The notes under the pieces were generated by a model. The model saw nothing but the letters and a program-made list of their open reading frames with translations, searched no databases and had not been told where the DNA came from. A stretch of 64,000 bases of DNA from the NCBI RefSeq assembly GCF_000369525.1, contig NZ_KB850072.1, forward strand, positions 1,300,760 to 1,364,759, given 5' to 3'. This document shows positions 1 through 9,728 of the stretch, piece by piece. Every line of letters starts with the position of its first letter. Position 1 is the first letter of the stretch. The stretch comes from Acinetobacter higginsii (GTDB taxonomy: Bacteria; Pseudomonadota; Gammaproteobacteria; Pseudomonadales; Moraxellaceae). The position numbers and the translations under genes were made by a program.

Positions 1-518
1 TTACCTATGCCCAGTAACGCACTATCATCATTGAGATTTTTATCTTTTAGCACTTCACGCTGGCTTTCTGGCAACCATGAAACTGACCAATAATGAGTAC
101 CTGAGCGAAGTTGTGGGCACTTACGATAAAGACTGGCCATCCATGGTGCAATCGCGTGATCTAATTCATCTAAAAACAGCTTAGTATACGGAATAAATTT
201 AATTTGTTCACTCGAACCACTGGTGGGCTGGAAACGCACCAACTTACTGCTTGATAGTTGAAGTTTCTGATCTCGATAACGCTGGATGTCCTCCCGCCAC
301 GCTGCATAGCGCGTAGCAGGAAAAGCACCAACAAACTGCTCATAATCTTTTACCTGTTGTTGTTTTGCAAAATGTGAACTTTGCAAAATTGAATTCAGGA
401 TTTGACGCTGTGTCGCTTCTAAATGATTAAACTGCTTTTGAAAATCTCGGTCTGAAACATCGCACCATTGTTTTAAAATCAGATGTGAACCAGAAGTCAG
501 CAATTCGGTATGCTTCAT
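1..518 (-). CDS. GH3-family acyl-adenylate/amide synthetase-like protein, partial (C-terminus beyond window)
   Basis: The frame is open from an ATG at 518 to the window edge, giving 172 N-terminal residues. A phosphate-binding-type motif PTSGSSEQ (about residues 98-105) resembles the P-loop of the GH3/ANL adenylating superfamily. The following stretch with SGTHYWSVS also fits bacterial GH3 proteins. Family members activate a carboxylic acid as acyl-AMP and join it to an amine; the substrate here cannot be told. The start overlaps the stop of the upstream acyltransferase-like gene (ATGA), so the two are translationally coupled. An exporter pair lies further upstream in the same direction. Family assignment is from motif and length pattern only. 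Confidence 0.6.
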   Translation of the reverse strand, partial: MKHTELLTSGSHLILKQWCDVSDRDFQKQFNHLEATQRQILNSILQSSHFAKQQQVKDYEQFVGAFPATRYAAWREDIQRYRDQKLQLSSSKLVRFQPTSGSSEQIKFIPYTKLFLDELDHAIAPWMASLYRKCPQLRSGTHYWSVSWLPESQREVLKDKNLNDDSALLGIG

Positions 519-1336
519 TGTAGAACCTCACGACGATTGACTGAGTTTTTTAACAACGCCTCACAGCGACCTTTACTGGCAGGCTTGGTCATTAACTTAA
601 CTGGGAAACGTGCGATATCTTTCCACCCCAAGCGGCCAATACAAGGCAACTCAGTTCCCACCGTCCATGTTGGATTCTTTTGCTCAAAGAAATGAATATT
701 GGGGTTTTTTGTTCTCATTTCCTCAGTAATCGGCGCCACTTCGCCTTTGAGTGGTTGATAGTCATCTCCGAAATTCAATAATCCCGCTTCTTTGTCATAA
801 TATTCACCAAAGAAGTTTTCACAATAATGTTCAATCACACTGGAAAGGTGCTGGTTCTCATCATTGATATTTGGGTAATACACATAATAGTTATTGGCAA
901 GCAGTAGATAGGTTTTGTAGCCTTTAGAAATCAATAACCAATACAGCTCATTAAATGGATATTTAACTCGTAATTTGATCATGAGTTTGAGCATGGTACT
1001 TTGTAGCGTACGAGTGCCCCAAAATGCTCTAAGGATCACGGTGTCACCACTAAACAGCACTGTATAGTCCTTACCATTTAGATAAAAATGCTGAACCACA
1101 ACAGTAGAAAAACCAACGATTTCATCAGTTTCCGAGTTAAAGATTAAGATGGCACCACTTTTCTTTTTGAAATCATCCGCAAAGATCGAAAACTTGGTAT
1201 TTTCATAATATTGCTCGTAAATCGAATACATGACTTTTAGCCGATCAATATCGATTTGTTCTTTCTCGACATATTGACCATAGGTAGATTCTTTATTATT
1301 GAATCTTGAAATCAGTTTATATGTTGTATTAATCAT
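515..1336 (-). CDS. Acyltransferase-like protein (GNAT-type fold suspected)
   Basis: This is a 273-residue protein starting at ATG 1336, with GAGG nine bases upstream. An upstream in-frame TTG at 1345 is less likely. The N-terminal half has alternating beta/alpha character with a segment 'VGFSTVVVQHFYLNGKDY' that resembles the central strands of GNAT N-acyltransferases. I see no clear acetyl-CoA loop, so the fold is an inference. The stop overlaps the GH3-like gene by four bases. The pair probably acts on the same small molecule, one as acyl- or aminoacyl-transferase and the other as adenylating ligase, but no product is known. Confidence 0.45.
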   Translation of the reverse strand: MINTTYKLISRFNNKESTYGQYVEKEQIDIDRLKVMYSIYEQYYENTKFSIFADDFKKKSGAILIFNSETDEIVGFSTVVVQHFYLNGKDYTVLFSGDTVILRAFWGTRTLQSTMLKLMIKLRVKYPFNELYWLLISKGYKTYLLLANNYYVYYPNINDENQHLSSVIEHYCENFFGEYYDKEAGLLNFGDDYQPLKGEVAPITEEMRTKNPNIHFFEQKNPTWTVGTELPCIGRLGWKDIARFPVKLMTKPASKGRCEALLKNSVNRREVLQ

Positions 1337-1492
1337 CTGCTTCAACCTCTAAATTTGGATATGCACGTTCCCCTATCTCATAAAGAAATATAAAAACGCA
1401 TATCACTGTTCTTTTTATGACGGGGTATGTTGTTGTATACGATGCCCCGATTATTTTTTCGTTATATGAAACAACCCTCTAGCATTGAATAT

Positions 1493-3040
1493 CTACATGT
1501 CCATTTTCTTCCCCCTATCCATAAAGATGGTTAAGAAAGCCGCCACAAACATGATGATGGCCAGCATACGTAATAAATCATTGAAACTTGATGTCAGTGC
1601 TTGGTAATGAATATCTCGGTAGATCACACTGAGCGCGATTTGTTGAGCATTACTGCCTACTTCTTGATATTGCGCTGTCAACTGGTCTAATCTTTCAATG
1701 AAAATCCAGTTCTGTGGGTTCATATACTGATTCAATTGCGTCACATGCACGGCGGTCAGCCAATCGAGCGATGAGTTGATCAATGCCAATCCAACAGCGC
1801 CACCAATATTGCGCATCAGGTTATAAATACCACTTGCATCGGCAACTTTAGCCAGTGGCAGCGTACTCATTGCCAGATGCGAGACCACGATCAAACAAAT
1901 CATCAGACCAATGCCACGATAAATTTGTGGCCAGAACATGAAGTCATAATCGCTGTGAATACTGAGATGTGAATTAAGCCAAACGCCAAAACCCGCCAAA
2001 ATCATGCCAACAAACACTGTTTTTCGGGTATCAAAGTTTGGAATCAACCATGCAAGGAAAGGCGCAAAACAGAACATCACAATCCCTGTCACCATCATGA
2101 TATGTCCGATTTGACTGCTATTCATTTCTCGGACTTGCCCAAGAAATACAGGAATCATATAGCCCAAGCCATATAAGGCCATACCAATCACAAAAGTAAT
2201 GATGCAGCTTAAAGTGAAGTTTTTGTTCTTAAATACACTCAGATCCAGTAAAGGTTTAGGCTGGGTAAAACTGCGTGAGAAGAAGATCATGCCACCAATC
2301 AGGCAAATGATAAATGCAACGCGCACACCTGTATCGGCGAGCCAATCATGTCGCGCCCCTTCATCCAAGAAATACTCTAAACCACCTAAAAACATGGCCA
2401 TACCAATCAAACTGAACCAGTCCATGCTTTTAATCAGTGAATAATTGGCGCGGTCTATATTTGGACCAGAGTAAATAATCGTCGCAATCAAAATACCGGG
2501 GATGATGTTAATCAGGAACATCCAGTGCCATGAGAAATTATTGGTCAACCAACCACCAATGGTTGGACCAATGGCTGGACCTAAAGTACTGATCATGCCA
2601 AACATCACCAACGGCAAGGCACGTTTTGCTTCAGGAAACAGCAGGTATAACGCCGTCATTGAGGTAGGAATCATGCCGCCGCCCATAAAACCCTGAATGG
2701 CGCGAAACACCAACAGGCTTTCCAGATTCCATGCCAAAGCACACAGCAAAGAACTAATCGTGAATCCGATCGCACAAATGGTGTAATAAATTCGAGTCGA
2801 GAGTACACGAGAGACAATACTGGACATTGGAATTGCAATAATTTCAGCAATCAAATAAACCGTTTGCACCCATGTCACTTCGTAACGGCTAGCACTCATG
2901 CCTGCCTGTACTTCATTCAAAGAACTTGCAACAATTTGAATATCCAGAATTGCCATGAAATTACCAAAAATCATGGCAGCAAAAATCAGCCAAGCTGTTT
3001 TTGGCGCAAACTTCCACTCATCTTGGTTCGGTTTATTCAT
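1493..3040 (-). CDS. DHA2-family MFS multidrug exporter (EmrB/QacA type)
   Basis: The 515-residue protein is rich in hydrophobic helices, consistent with the 14-TM DHA2 drug:H+ antiporter family. The N-terminal region includes the 'FMAILDIQIVASSL' motif (D in TM1, typical of the family) and 'GAVGLALINSS' near the C-terminal half. It lies 25 bp downstream of a membrane-fusion protein gene, the normal EmrA-EmrB order. With that partner it should pump a hydrophobic or weakly acidic compound across the inner membrane, linked to an outer-membrane channel encoded elsewhere. A 147-bp gap separates it from the acyltransferase/GH3 pair. Confidence 0.85.
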   Translation of the reverse strand: MNKPNQDEWKFAPKTAWLIFAAMIFGNFMAILDIQIVASSLNEVQAGMSASRYEVTWVQTVYLIAEIIAIPMSSIVSRVLSTRIYYTICAIGFTISSLLCALAWNLESLLVFRAIQGFMGGGMIPTSMTALYLLFPEAKRALPLVMFGMISTLGPAIGPTIGGWLTNNFSWHWMFLINIIPGILIATIIYSGPNIDRANYSLIKSMDWFSLIGMAMFLGGLEYFLDEGARHDWLADTGVRVAFIICLIGGMIFFSRSFTQPKPLLDLSVFKNKNFTLSCIITFVIGMALYGLGYMIPVFLGQVREMNSSQIGHIMMVTGIVMFCFAPFLAWLIPNFDTRKTVFVGMILAGFGVWLNSHLSIHSDYDFMFWPQIYRGIGLMICLIVVSHLAMSTLPLAKVADASGIYNLMRNIGGAVGLALINSSLDWLTAVHVTQLNQYMNPQNWIFIERLDQLTAQYQEVGSNAQQIALSVIYRDIHYQALTSSFNDLLRMLAIIMFVAAFLTIFMDRGKKMDM

Positions 3041-3065
3041 TTTCTTATATCCAAAACTTTTCTGA

Positions 3066-4127
3066 TTAAGTTCTTAAATCAACAGTCGCGCTGACGGACA
3101 TTCCAGGTTTTATAAGGTCAATATGTGGACTCGAATCAATTGCAATCCGCACAGGAATACGTTGCACCACTTTATTAAAATTTCCTGTGGCGTTGTCTGG
3201 TGGCATGAGTGAAAAGGTCGCGCCAGATGCTGGGGAAAAGCTTTCGATTTTACCTGTATAGGTCAGACTTGGATAAGCATCTATTTTTAATTTAACTTCC
3301 TGCCCAATATGCATTTTCTCGATTTGGGTTTCTTTGAAGTTTGCTTGCACATACAAACTTTTCTCAGGAATAATTGCCATTAAACGTGTTTGTGGTGAGA
3401 CACGAGAACCCTTCTGAATCGAAAGACTGCCGACTTTTCCTGTAACAGGACTAATCACTTTTGAAGATGAAAGATCAATCTGGTAAAGATCCAAAGTCGC
3501 ATTGGCATTCTGAATATCTGCCAGTAGTTGTGCACGACTGGCTTGTAAACTGCCGAGCTGTGCCTCTGCGGCATTAACTGCAGCTTGGGCTTTACTGAGC
3601 TGTGCCTGAGCCGTTAAATATTGGGATTGTACGCCTTCAAAATTTTGTCGGGTAATCACCCCGTCTTTGAGTAAATCTTGATAACGATTGAAATCTTTTT
3701 TCAAGCGAGATAAATCTGCTTGGGCAGCAACTACACCACTGTTGGCTTCACTAATCGATGATTTTGCAGACTTTTCATTCTGTTGCTGCACGCCAAGTGC
3801 AGCTTGTTTTAAGGTGACAACTGATTTCGCCTGATCATAACGTGCCTGATAATCACGATGATCTAAAATTGCCAAAGCCTCTCCTTTTTTCACAAACTGA
3901 TTGTCATTAATAATCAACTCGACAACTTCACCTGAAATTTTTGGCATCACCCAAGTGACATCAGCTTGGACATAGGCATTATCGGTAGATTGATAGAATC
4001 GATAGACCAAAAAATAATACGCGATGCCTAAGATCAGAAATAAGATGAGTACACTAAACACAACCCAAGTTATTTTTTTTCGACTTTGGAAATTAGTATC
4101 AGTTTCGAGCTGAGCTACGTTATCCAT
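3066..4127 (-). CDS. HlyD/EmrA-family membrane fusion protein
   Basis: The protein has 353 residues if it starts at ATG 4127, which has a GGAA Shine-Dalgarno nearby; an upstream TTG would add 17 residues. There is one N-terminal TM helix (about 20-40), a biotinyl-lipoyl-like segment 'VDVTWVMPKISGEVVELIINDNQ'-type (here ADVTWVMPKISGEV), a long coiled-coil hairpin rich in A/Q/L and the second lipoyl half 'SPVTGKVGSLSIQKGSRV'. It bridges the inner-membrane MFS pump to an outer-membrane factor. It is cotranscribed with the EmrB-type gene. Confidence 0.85.
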   Translation of the reverse strand: MDNVAQLETDTNFQSRKKITWVVFSVLILFLILGIAYYFLVYRFYQSTDNAYVQADVTWVMPKISGEVVELIINDNQFVKKGEALAILDHRDYQARYDQAKSVVTLKQAALGVQQQNEKSAKSSISEANSGVVAAQADLSRLKKDFNRYQDLLKDGVITRQNFEGVQSQYLTAQAQLSKAQAAVNAAEAQLGSLQASRAQLLADIQNANATLDLYQIDLSSSKVISPVTGKVGSLSIQKGSRVSPQTRLMAIIPEKSLYVQANFKETQIEKMHIGQEVKLKIDAYPSLTYTGKIESFSPASGATFSLMPPDNATGNFNKVVQRIPVRIAIDSSPHIDLIKPGMSVSATVDLRT

Positions 4128-4175
4128 ATTTATTCCGCTATTTTGTAATATACAGTTTTTATTTTGAGCCACGGT

Positions 4176-4291
4176 CAAATGGTCATCTTTTCACGTAACT
4201 TTTCACTTAATTGTGTGTAAATAAATAGTTACAATGTAATAATTGGCGCAAATTATCATTCTTAATGGAATAATATGTCATTGACCATTTG
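4176..4291. promoter_or_regulatory. Widely spaced inverted 10-bp boxes upstream of the emrA-type gene
   Basis: CAAATGGTCA at 4176-4185 is repeated as its exact reverse complement TGACCATTTG at 4282-4291, both upstream of the exporter start. Such spaced boxes fit a looping or cooperative regulator, but no regulator gene is adjacent. The rest of 4300-4869 is very AT-rich, has no convincing gene, and separates two divergent units. Confidence 0.3.
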
Positions 4292-4869
4292 TTCATATCA
4301 TTTTTCTATTTCTGCCAATTGTTCGAATGGTATAAAGCTTTTATTAAAGATTTGTGAAATTCTAGCACAAGCATAAATGATTCGTGTTTTCATTTGTAAA
4401 AAATTAAACCTATATTATTGTTTAATTTAAATAAATTATTAAATTCAGCTTCACTAATATTTTTACCATTTAGTTTAATCATCTTACTTTTCTAATCTAT
4501 TTATGAGCATAAAAATGGTAAAATGCCAAAAAGCCGAAGCGTTATAGAAATGTAATTTTTGCAAAAAAAGTGATTTTTCTCCTATTAATTTTCATATTTT
4601 AATTCAATCAAATTGTGCACTATCGCACAAATAGTTTTTGCAAAAGTGAATAAAGTATTTAAGCTAAACAAATCATTAGAATTAATAACCTAAATGTGCT
4701 AATTCATTACTTTGCATAGTAAAAATTTAAAGTATTGCTAAATACTGCTGTTTATAGGTCTTGCTCAGATGTGAACTATATCAACTTAGATACCGGTAAG
4801 TTGTAATCTGATCAGACAAAACAACCAGAAAATTGGAAAAATAATATTGATCTAAAAGAAGGACTGCTT

Positions 4870-5742
4870 ATGGATTCTGGACTAATCACACTTTTTCTAC
4901 CGATCGCCTTGGCGATTGTCATGGCCGGGCTGGGTTTGGAGCTCACACTCAAAGACTTTGCACGAGTAAGCAAACATCCCAAAGCGGTGATCATTGCTTT
5001 GTTTTGTCAGCTTATTTTATTGGTCGGCATTGCATTTTTAATTTGTAAAATATTGGCTTTACCGCCGCTTCTGGCAGTCGGTTTGATGTTACTTGCCGCT
5101 TCTCCTGGTGGATCAACCGCAAATCTATTCAGCTATTTGTATAAAGGTGATATCGCACTAAATATTACATTGACCGCAATTAATGCCATTATTGCCGCCA
5201 TCTTTTTACCGTTTATTGTCAATTTCTCGATTCTGCATTTTATGAATGAAGGCCAACAAGTCGGACTACAATTTGCTAAAGTACTGCAAGTCTTTGCCAT
5301 CATTCTGGTCCCTGTTTGTATTGGGATGCTAATCCGTCATTATGCGCCGCATACCGCAGAAAAACTGAATCGCCCTGTGCGCATCTTTGCGGTGGTTTTT
5401 CTTGTCATTATCATCCTTGGTGCAATTATAAAAGAACGAAATAACTTGATCGAATATATCGGGCAAATTGGCTTTGCAACTGCCTTATTTTGTGCAATTA
5501 GTCTATGTGTCGGTTATTTTGTACCACGACTGTTTGGAATCAGCTCTTATCAAGCTCGTGCATGCGCGTTTGAGATTGGTATTCATAATAGTACGCTGGC
5601 CATGACCATTGCACTCACCATTATGGCGAGTACCACCATTGCCATGCCTGCTGCGGTCTACTCAATTTTTATGTATATTTTCGCGACTATCTTTGGGACT
5701 TTGATTACACGATTTGGCGCTCAGGAAACGATAAAAGCCTAA
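4870..5742 (+). CDS. BASS-family (bile acid:Na+ symporter) transporter
   Basis: The 290-residue integral membrane protein has about nine or ten TM helices and starts after an AAGGA box. The conserved family stretch 'LLAASPGGSTANLFSYLYKGD' (about residues 76-96, partly quoted) and the second-repeat motif 'FEIGIHNSTLAMTIAL' match the two substrate/sodium-binding crossover motifs of BASS proteins. Bacterial members move organic anions (bile salts, pyruvate, pantoate-type acids) with sodium; the substrate here is unknown. It is transcribed alone and followed by a long hairpin. Confidence 0.8.
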   Translation: MDSGLITLFLPIALAIVMAGLGLELTLKDFARVSKHPKAVIIALFCQLILLVGIAFLICKILALPPLLAVGLMLLAASPGGSTANLFSYLYKGDIALNITLTAINAIIAAIFLPFIVNFSILHFMNEGQQVGLQFAKVLQVFAIILVPVCIGMLIRHYAPHTAEKLNRPVRIFAVVFLVIIILGAIIKERNNLIEYIGQIGFATALFCAISLCVGYFVPRLFGISSYQARACAFEIGIHNSTLAMTIALTIMASTTIAMPAAVYSIFMYIFATIFGTLITRFGAQETIKA

Positions 5743-5760
5743 ATTTATCAATAACAAAAA

Positions 5761-5794
5761 ATATCATAGCGTATAATGTTATACGCTATGATAT
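5761..5794. terminator. Bidirectional terminator hairpin between convergent genes
   Basis: A perfect 16-bp stem (5761-5776 with 5779-5794) encloses a 2-base loop. An A-run precedes it, so it acts as a U-tailed terminator for the leftward pentapeptide gene and also sits 18 bp after the rightward transporter. Confidence 0.75.
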
Positions 5795-5837
5795 GATTTA
5801 ATATTTAACTTATTATGATTTTCAACCTCTATTTAAG

Positions 5838-6575
5838 TTAAAATAAATCAAATATTTCTAATAACGCATCAACAACCATTTTGTCTTCTATTTTTTTTAA
5901 GCTTTCAACATTAAAAATATACTGCCTCATACCTCTTAGTTTTTTCAATCTTCTTTCAATAATTTTTTTAACATCTTCTGGCATATCTTTTACAACAAAT
6001 TCTGATTTCTCAATATACACACTTAAGTTATTAATAAAATGATGTTTTTTATTTTTTGGTGGAATGCATTTAGAGATATCACAGTCAAAAAACTCTACGC
6101 AATCTAGTTTACAATCACTAAAATCCAAAAAAAATTTTGAATTATTCTTTCCTAAAAATTTAATTTCTCTCAAAGTTCCAGAGAATTTGCACTCAATCCA
6201 ATTCCAGGAATGCAAACTAATATCCCTGAAATTACAATTTTTTATTTCACATTTAGTCCATTTTGCACTATCTAAATTTAAGCCCCTCATATCACATTTT
6301 TCAAAAAAACATTTTTCAAATTTTGTTCCAAGCAAACCCACACTTCTAAAATCACAGTATTCAAAGATACAACCATCGAAAATAACATTCGAAAAAAAAC
6401 GGCAATTGCTTAAATTACAATTTCTAAAAATGCAGTTTTTGAAGCTACACGATAAAAATACTGCTCCGTTGAAATCACAGTTAGATGCAGAAAAATCAAA
6501 AAAAAGAGCATCCTTATATTCTTGTATTTCTGGGAAATTAATATTTTTAAAAATTTCAGTTGAAGTAAGCTTCAT
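5838..6575 (-). CDS. Pentapeptide-repeat protein
   Basis: The protein has 245 residues from ATG 6575. Residues about 25-125 carry degenerate A(D/N)LXX-type repeats with F or C at the centre (for example 'CSFKNCIFRNCNLSNCRF'), which predict a right-handed quadrilateral beta-helix. The C-terminal 70 residues are charged and helical and look like a separate tail. It is very AT-rich and Cys-rich compared with its neighbours, suggesting recent acquisition. Pentapeptide proteins include gyrase protectors and effectors, and nothing here picks a role. A long ORF on the opposite strand is its shadow. Confidence 0.7.
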   Translation of the reverse strand: MKLTSTEIFKNINFPEIQEYKDALFFDFSASNCDFNGAVFLSCSFKNCIFRNCNLSNCRFFSNVIFDGCIFEYCDFRSVGLLGTKFEKCFFEKCDMRGLNLDSAKWTKCEIKNCNFRDISLHSWNWIECKFSGTLREIKFLGKNNSKFFLDFSDCKLDCVEFFDCDISKCIPPKNKKHHFINNLSVYIEKSEFVVKDMPEDVKKIIERRLKKLRGMRQYIFNVESLKKIEDKMVVDALLEIFDLF

Positions 6576-6681
6576 CAGTATTACCAACACTTTTTTAATT
6601 TAGCTTTTTTATAACATCAAAATAAGTAATTTAATTGGATTTTTATAATTTGGCATATATTAACAATTAATATCTCCCAAA

Positions 6682-7695
6682 CTATCTTTCTTCAAGTTTA
6701 GTTTCCAACTGATCTCTAAGTGCTATGGCTGACCATGCTTTTGGTGTGATTTCAGCTTGTTTAATTAACTCAATCAGCTTTTGATTGATTGGTGCTTTTA
6801 AATTTAGTTGCGTTGCTAAACGAACAACTTCTCCATTAATCCAGTCAATTTCCGTTGCTCGCCCCGCCATAAGATCATCTGCCATTGATGATCGTGCCAA
6901 CGGATCAATCGCCAGCATTTTCTTGCTCAGCAGATTGAAAATAGAATTTGGCAGTTTTAATACATATGGGACAAGTTGCGCTGGTATCGCAGTCAGTTGA
7001 GCAGGTTGAATTTTAGCAATTTTAAGAAGACCTAAGGCTTCAATCTGCGCCATTGCCAAACATTGACGATAGGCTCGAATTGAAAGTTGCTGTTTGAGTG
7101 GTAGCTGAGATAAAGCATTCACTGAGTTATTCAGATTTAGTAGTAACTTTGCCCATTGAATCGCCTGCATATCATCTTCAAGTTTCAGTTCAAGCTGAGC
7201 GCCATTAAATGCGGCAACAAGCTCATTCAAACCTGCATGTTTTTTCACATACAAAGCCCCTTCTGTACCTTGATGAAAAATGCCATTTCCTAAAGCCGCG
7301 ACATTAAAAGGTACCATGCCTTCAAGAATTGTATGGCCAAACAACACTTGTTTTAGAATACCAACATTACTTAAACCATTCTGAAAACTAATAATGATGG
7401 TGTTTTTCTTTAGAATTTCTTTTAGCTCATGTGCAACTTGTTCTGTTGCGGCAGACTTCACACAGACAAAAATGATATCAGCCTGAGCAGCAATGTTTTG
7501 ATCAGTACTCAGTTGCAGCTTACTCGCTGGAACACTATTCTTTTCACCTAGATAGTCCGAAACAGTTACCCCATACTGTTGCAACTGTTGCTGTATTCTC
7601 GGGCGTACAATAAAATCAACATTGGCTCCTGCTGCAGCTAAACGACCACCAAGATAACATCCAATATTTCCAGCCCCATAAATACATACTTTCAT
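6682..7695 (-). CDS. panE: 2-dehydropantoate 2-reductase (ketopantoate reductase family)
   Basis: The 337-residue protein has an N-terminal Rossmann motif GAGNIG (residues 7-12) and an ApbA C-terminal helical domain with the family pattern around 'NLNNSVNAL' and 'DLMAGRATEIDWINGEVV'. The Lys of 'QWAKLLLN' matches the catalytic lysine region. It would reduce 2-dehydropantoate to pantoate with NADPH for pantothenate/CoA synthesis. Several paralogues of unknown substrate exist, so the exact role is less sure than the family. Single gene. Confidence 0.8.
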   Translation of the reverse strand: MKVCIYGAGNIGCYLGGRLAAAGANVDFIVRPRIQQQLQQYGVTVSDYLGEKNSVPASKLQLSTDQNIAAQADIIFVCVKSAATEQVAHELKEILKKNTIIISFQNGLSNVGILKQVLFGHTILEGMVPFNVAALGNGIFHQGTEGALYVKKHAGLNELVAAFNGAQLELKLEDDMQAIQWAKLLLNLNNSVNALSQLPLKQQLSIRAYRQCLAMAQIEALGLLKIAKIQPAQLTAIPAQLVPYVLKLPNSIFNLLSKKMLAIDPLARSSMADDLMAGRATEIDWINGEVVRLATQLNLKAPINQKLIELIKQAEITPKAWSAIALRDQLETKLEER

Positions 7696-7814
7696 TCATT
7701 TTCCTTGCTGGATTCTATTTCTTAACAACATCACTTTAACCCAAAATATGAAGTCAAGTTGTCACTTGGCTGACAAATTTATTTCTAAGCAAAGAATTTA
7801 ATATTAAGTCATGC

Positions 7815-8510
7815 TCATTCAGAAACATCTTCTTTTTCTTTACTTTTTAGTGCTCCATGCCATTCTGCCAATACATACCCCATTCCGTAAATGTTATGGA
7901 TGAGTTTAGGAAGAAAGTTACGGTCGATCTTATTTCTTAAACGACTAATCGCGACTTCAATCATTTTAGTGTCTGCATCATCATTCATATTCCATATCTG
8001 TGAAGCGATTAATGCTCTCGGTAGGACTTCACCACGTCTACTCATGAATAGCTCAATCAATGCATATTCTTGAGCTGTAAGATTAATCCGTTTTCCCGCT
8101 CGGCTGACACTGCGTTTCCATATATCAAGTTCAAGGTCGGCAACACAAATTCGGTTGATTTCATGATTCCACTGCTCTCTACTCAATAGACCTTTGATCC
8201 GTGTGAGAAGCTCGACCAAGGTAAAAGAAAGGCCAAGCCCTTTCACTCTCTCTTCAATTTGATCTCGCGCAATCAAAAATAAAATAGGCATAGTTTTTCC
8301 ATTCTTTCCAACATCATGCAGAATGTTCCAGCCATTTAAACCAGCAAACATGACATCCAATACCACTAAATCATATTCATTAAACAATAGCGCGAGATGC
8401 TTACCTGTTATTTCATCTGTGACCCAGTCGATCATATAACCTGCTTCTGATAATGCTTGGTTAAGATAACTCCCTATTTTTTGCTCATCTTCGACTAGTA
8501 ATATTTTCAT
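7815..8510 (-). CDS. Orphan OmpR/PhoB-type response regulator with degenerate receiver
   Basis: Starting at ATG 8510, a CheY-like receiver (phospho-acceptor D52, acidic pair E7/D8) is followed by a winged-helix output domain ending 'LIHNIYGMGYVLAE', like CopR/CusR heavy-metal regulators. Two things are wrong in the receiver. The conserved Thr of the 'LTARD' motif is Ile (I80). The segment normally reading about 'LELGADDYLVKPF' is shortened to 'LGLSFT', removing the conserved Lys. No sensor kinase is adjacent. The DNA-binding domain looks intact, so it may act without phosphorylation or be decaying. Confidence 0.75.
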   Translation of the reverse strand: MKILLVEDEQKIGSYLNQALSEAGYMIDWVTDEITGKHLALLFNEYDLVVLDVMFAGLNGWNILHDVGKNGKTMPILFLIARDQIEERVKGLGLSFTLVELLTRIKGLLSREQWNHEINRICVADLELDIWKRSVSRAGKRINLTAQEYALIELFMSRRGEVLPRALIASQIWNMNDDADTKMIEVAISRLRNKIDRNFLPKLIHNIYGMGYVLAEWHGALKSKEKEDVSE

Positions 8511-8705
8511 CTTAAACCTGTTAAAGCCCTGCTTAAGAAGATAATAACGTTGTACAACTTTAAATAGTTTTGAATGACATAAATGTAATTTTGGTGTCAT
8601 TTCAATGTTCATTTCTGCAATAGATCAATATAAAAATTCAGCTTTTGGAGCAAGATAGGTCTGCAAAAAGATGCTTTAAGACGTTTCGCCGAGTTCATAA
8701 AAAAT

Positions 8706-8733
8706 AAAAGCCCAGCAATTAAGCTAGGCTTTT
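8706..8733 (-). terminator. Intrinsic terminator after hchA-type gene
   Basis: AAAAGCCcAGC and GCTaGGCTTTT arms pair around an AATTAA-type loop and lie just past the stop of the leftward HchA-like gene. Confidence 0.75.
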
Positions 8734-8753
8734 AGATATTCCAATAACAAGGT

Positions 8754-9629
8754 TTATTGAAGATTAGGATCAGCCAATAAAGTTGTCGCGGCAAGTTTTC
8801 CAAGATTATTCGAAGCCAATGGGCTATCACCTGTTAATAGTTTACGATCTTGATAAACCTGCCCTGTGATGCCTTTATTTAAGATTTCGACACCTAGTTT
8901 TTCAAGATTCTCACCCACCAACCAAGGTAATTGTCCTGGCATATAGCCGATATCAATATTTGCACCTTTATCTAGGGAATCAGGGAACACACAAATCTGG
9001 TAGTCCTTAAAAATATAATCTTGCGGATCTTCATCTACAGCTGCTGCAAGCAATGAAGCAGGCCCATGACAAAGCGTGATCACATATTTATCATTTTTAA
9101 TGGCCCACTTTAATAGCTGTTTGACTTCTTTGCTTTCTGGAATCTTAGCAAGAACACCATGTCCACCCGGAATAAAGATACCCGCATAAGGTGAATCTGC
9201 ACTTAAGGCTTGTTCCAGAATATCTGCTAACTTGAGCGGTGCTTTGAGTTGCTTTTCATATTTTTTATAAGTATCTAAGACCACTTGTTCTTCATTCGGC
9301 ATCGCCCACATTTCCAACTTAACTGGATTACCCGAAAGTGTTGCCACATCAAAGGCAAAGCCCGCATTATCCAAGTGAAACATTGGCAATAACATTTCAA
9401 CTGGATGATTTCCCGTAGAAAAGAATTTTTCGTTTTGCATCAAGATATAACGTTCATCTGTTGCAATCATTAAAATCCGTTTGTCGCCTTGGTATGGATT
9501 TGGGTAAGTCGTGCCATCGTAATCTGTTTTTGCCGAGGTGTATTGGCTCAGCGAATATGGCGATGGGAAAAAAGCATTATCTTCTGCATGGTCTGGACTT
9601 GGGTTGCGATCATCAGGATTTGTTGTCAT
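8754..9629 (-). CDS. hchA: Hsp31/HchA-type glyoxalase III (DJ-1/PfpI superfamily)
   Basis: The protein has 291 residues from ATG 9629, which has a GAGG box; an ATG five codons earlier overlaps that box. Catalytic residues visible are E78 in 'PVEMLLP', C187-H188 in the nucleophile elbow '[11 protein letters not shown]', and the oxyanion stretch 'FIPGGHG'. Hsp31 proteins convert methylglyoxal to lactate without cofactor and can act as holdases. It lies 100 bp downstream of a quinone oxidoreductase under an AraC-type regulator, consistent with a reactive-carbonyl response. Confidence 0.85.
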   Translation of the reverse strand: MTTNPDDRNPSPDHAEDNAFFPSPYSLSQYTSAKTDYDGTTYPNPYQGDKRILMIATDERYILMQNEKFFSTGNHPVEMLLPMFHLDNAGFAFDVATLSGNPVKLEMWAMPNEEQVVLDTYKKYEKQLKAPLKLADILEQALSADSPYAGIFIPGGHGVLAKIPESKEVKQLLKWAIKNDKYVITLCHGPASLLAAAVDEDPQDYIFKDYQICVFPDSLDKGANIDIGYMPGQLPWLVGENLEKLGVEILNKGITGQVYQDRKLLTGDSPLASNNLGKLAATTLLADPNLQ

Positions 9630-9728
9630 TTTGAGATTCCTCATCAGGTCGTTATGTTTATATGCATACTGCTTGAGTCACCTGCCACACTCAAGTTTTG
9701 AGTATGAACAGGCATGGATTGAACACAA

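Noticed and set aside
1346..1492. Small regulatory RNA between the exporter and acyltransferase genes
   Set aside because: Only an imperfect CGGGG/CCCCG pairing without a U-run; not enough to support an RNA gene.
6064..6603. 179-codon ORF on the + strand
   Set aside because: It is the antisense shadow of the pentapeptide-repeat gene. Its low-complexity K/S/F content arises from the repeats, and it has no ribosome site.
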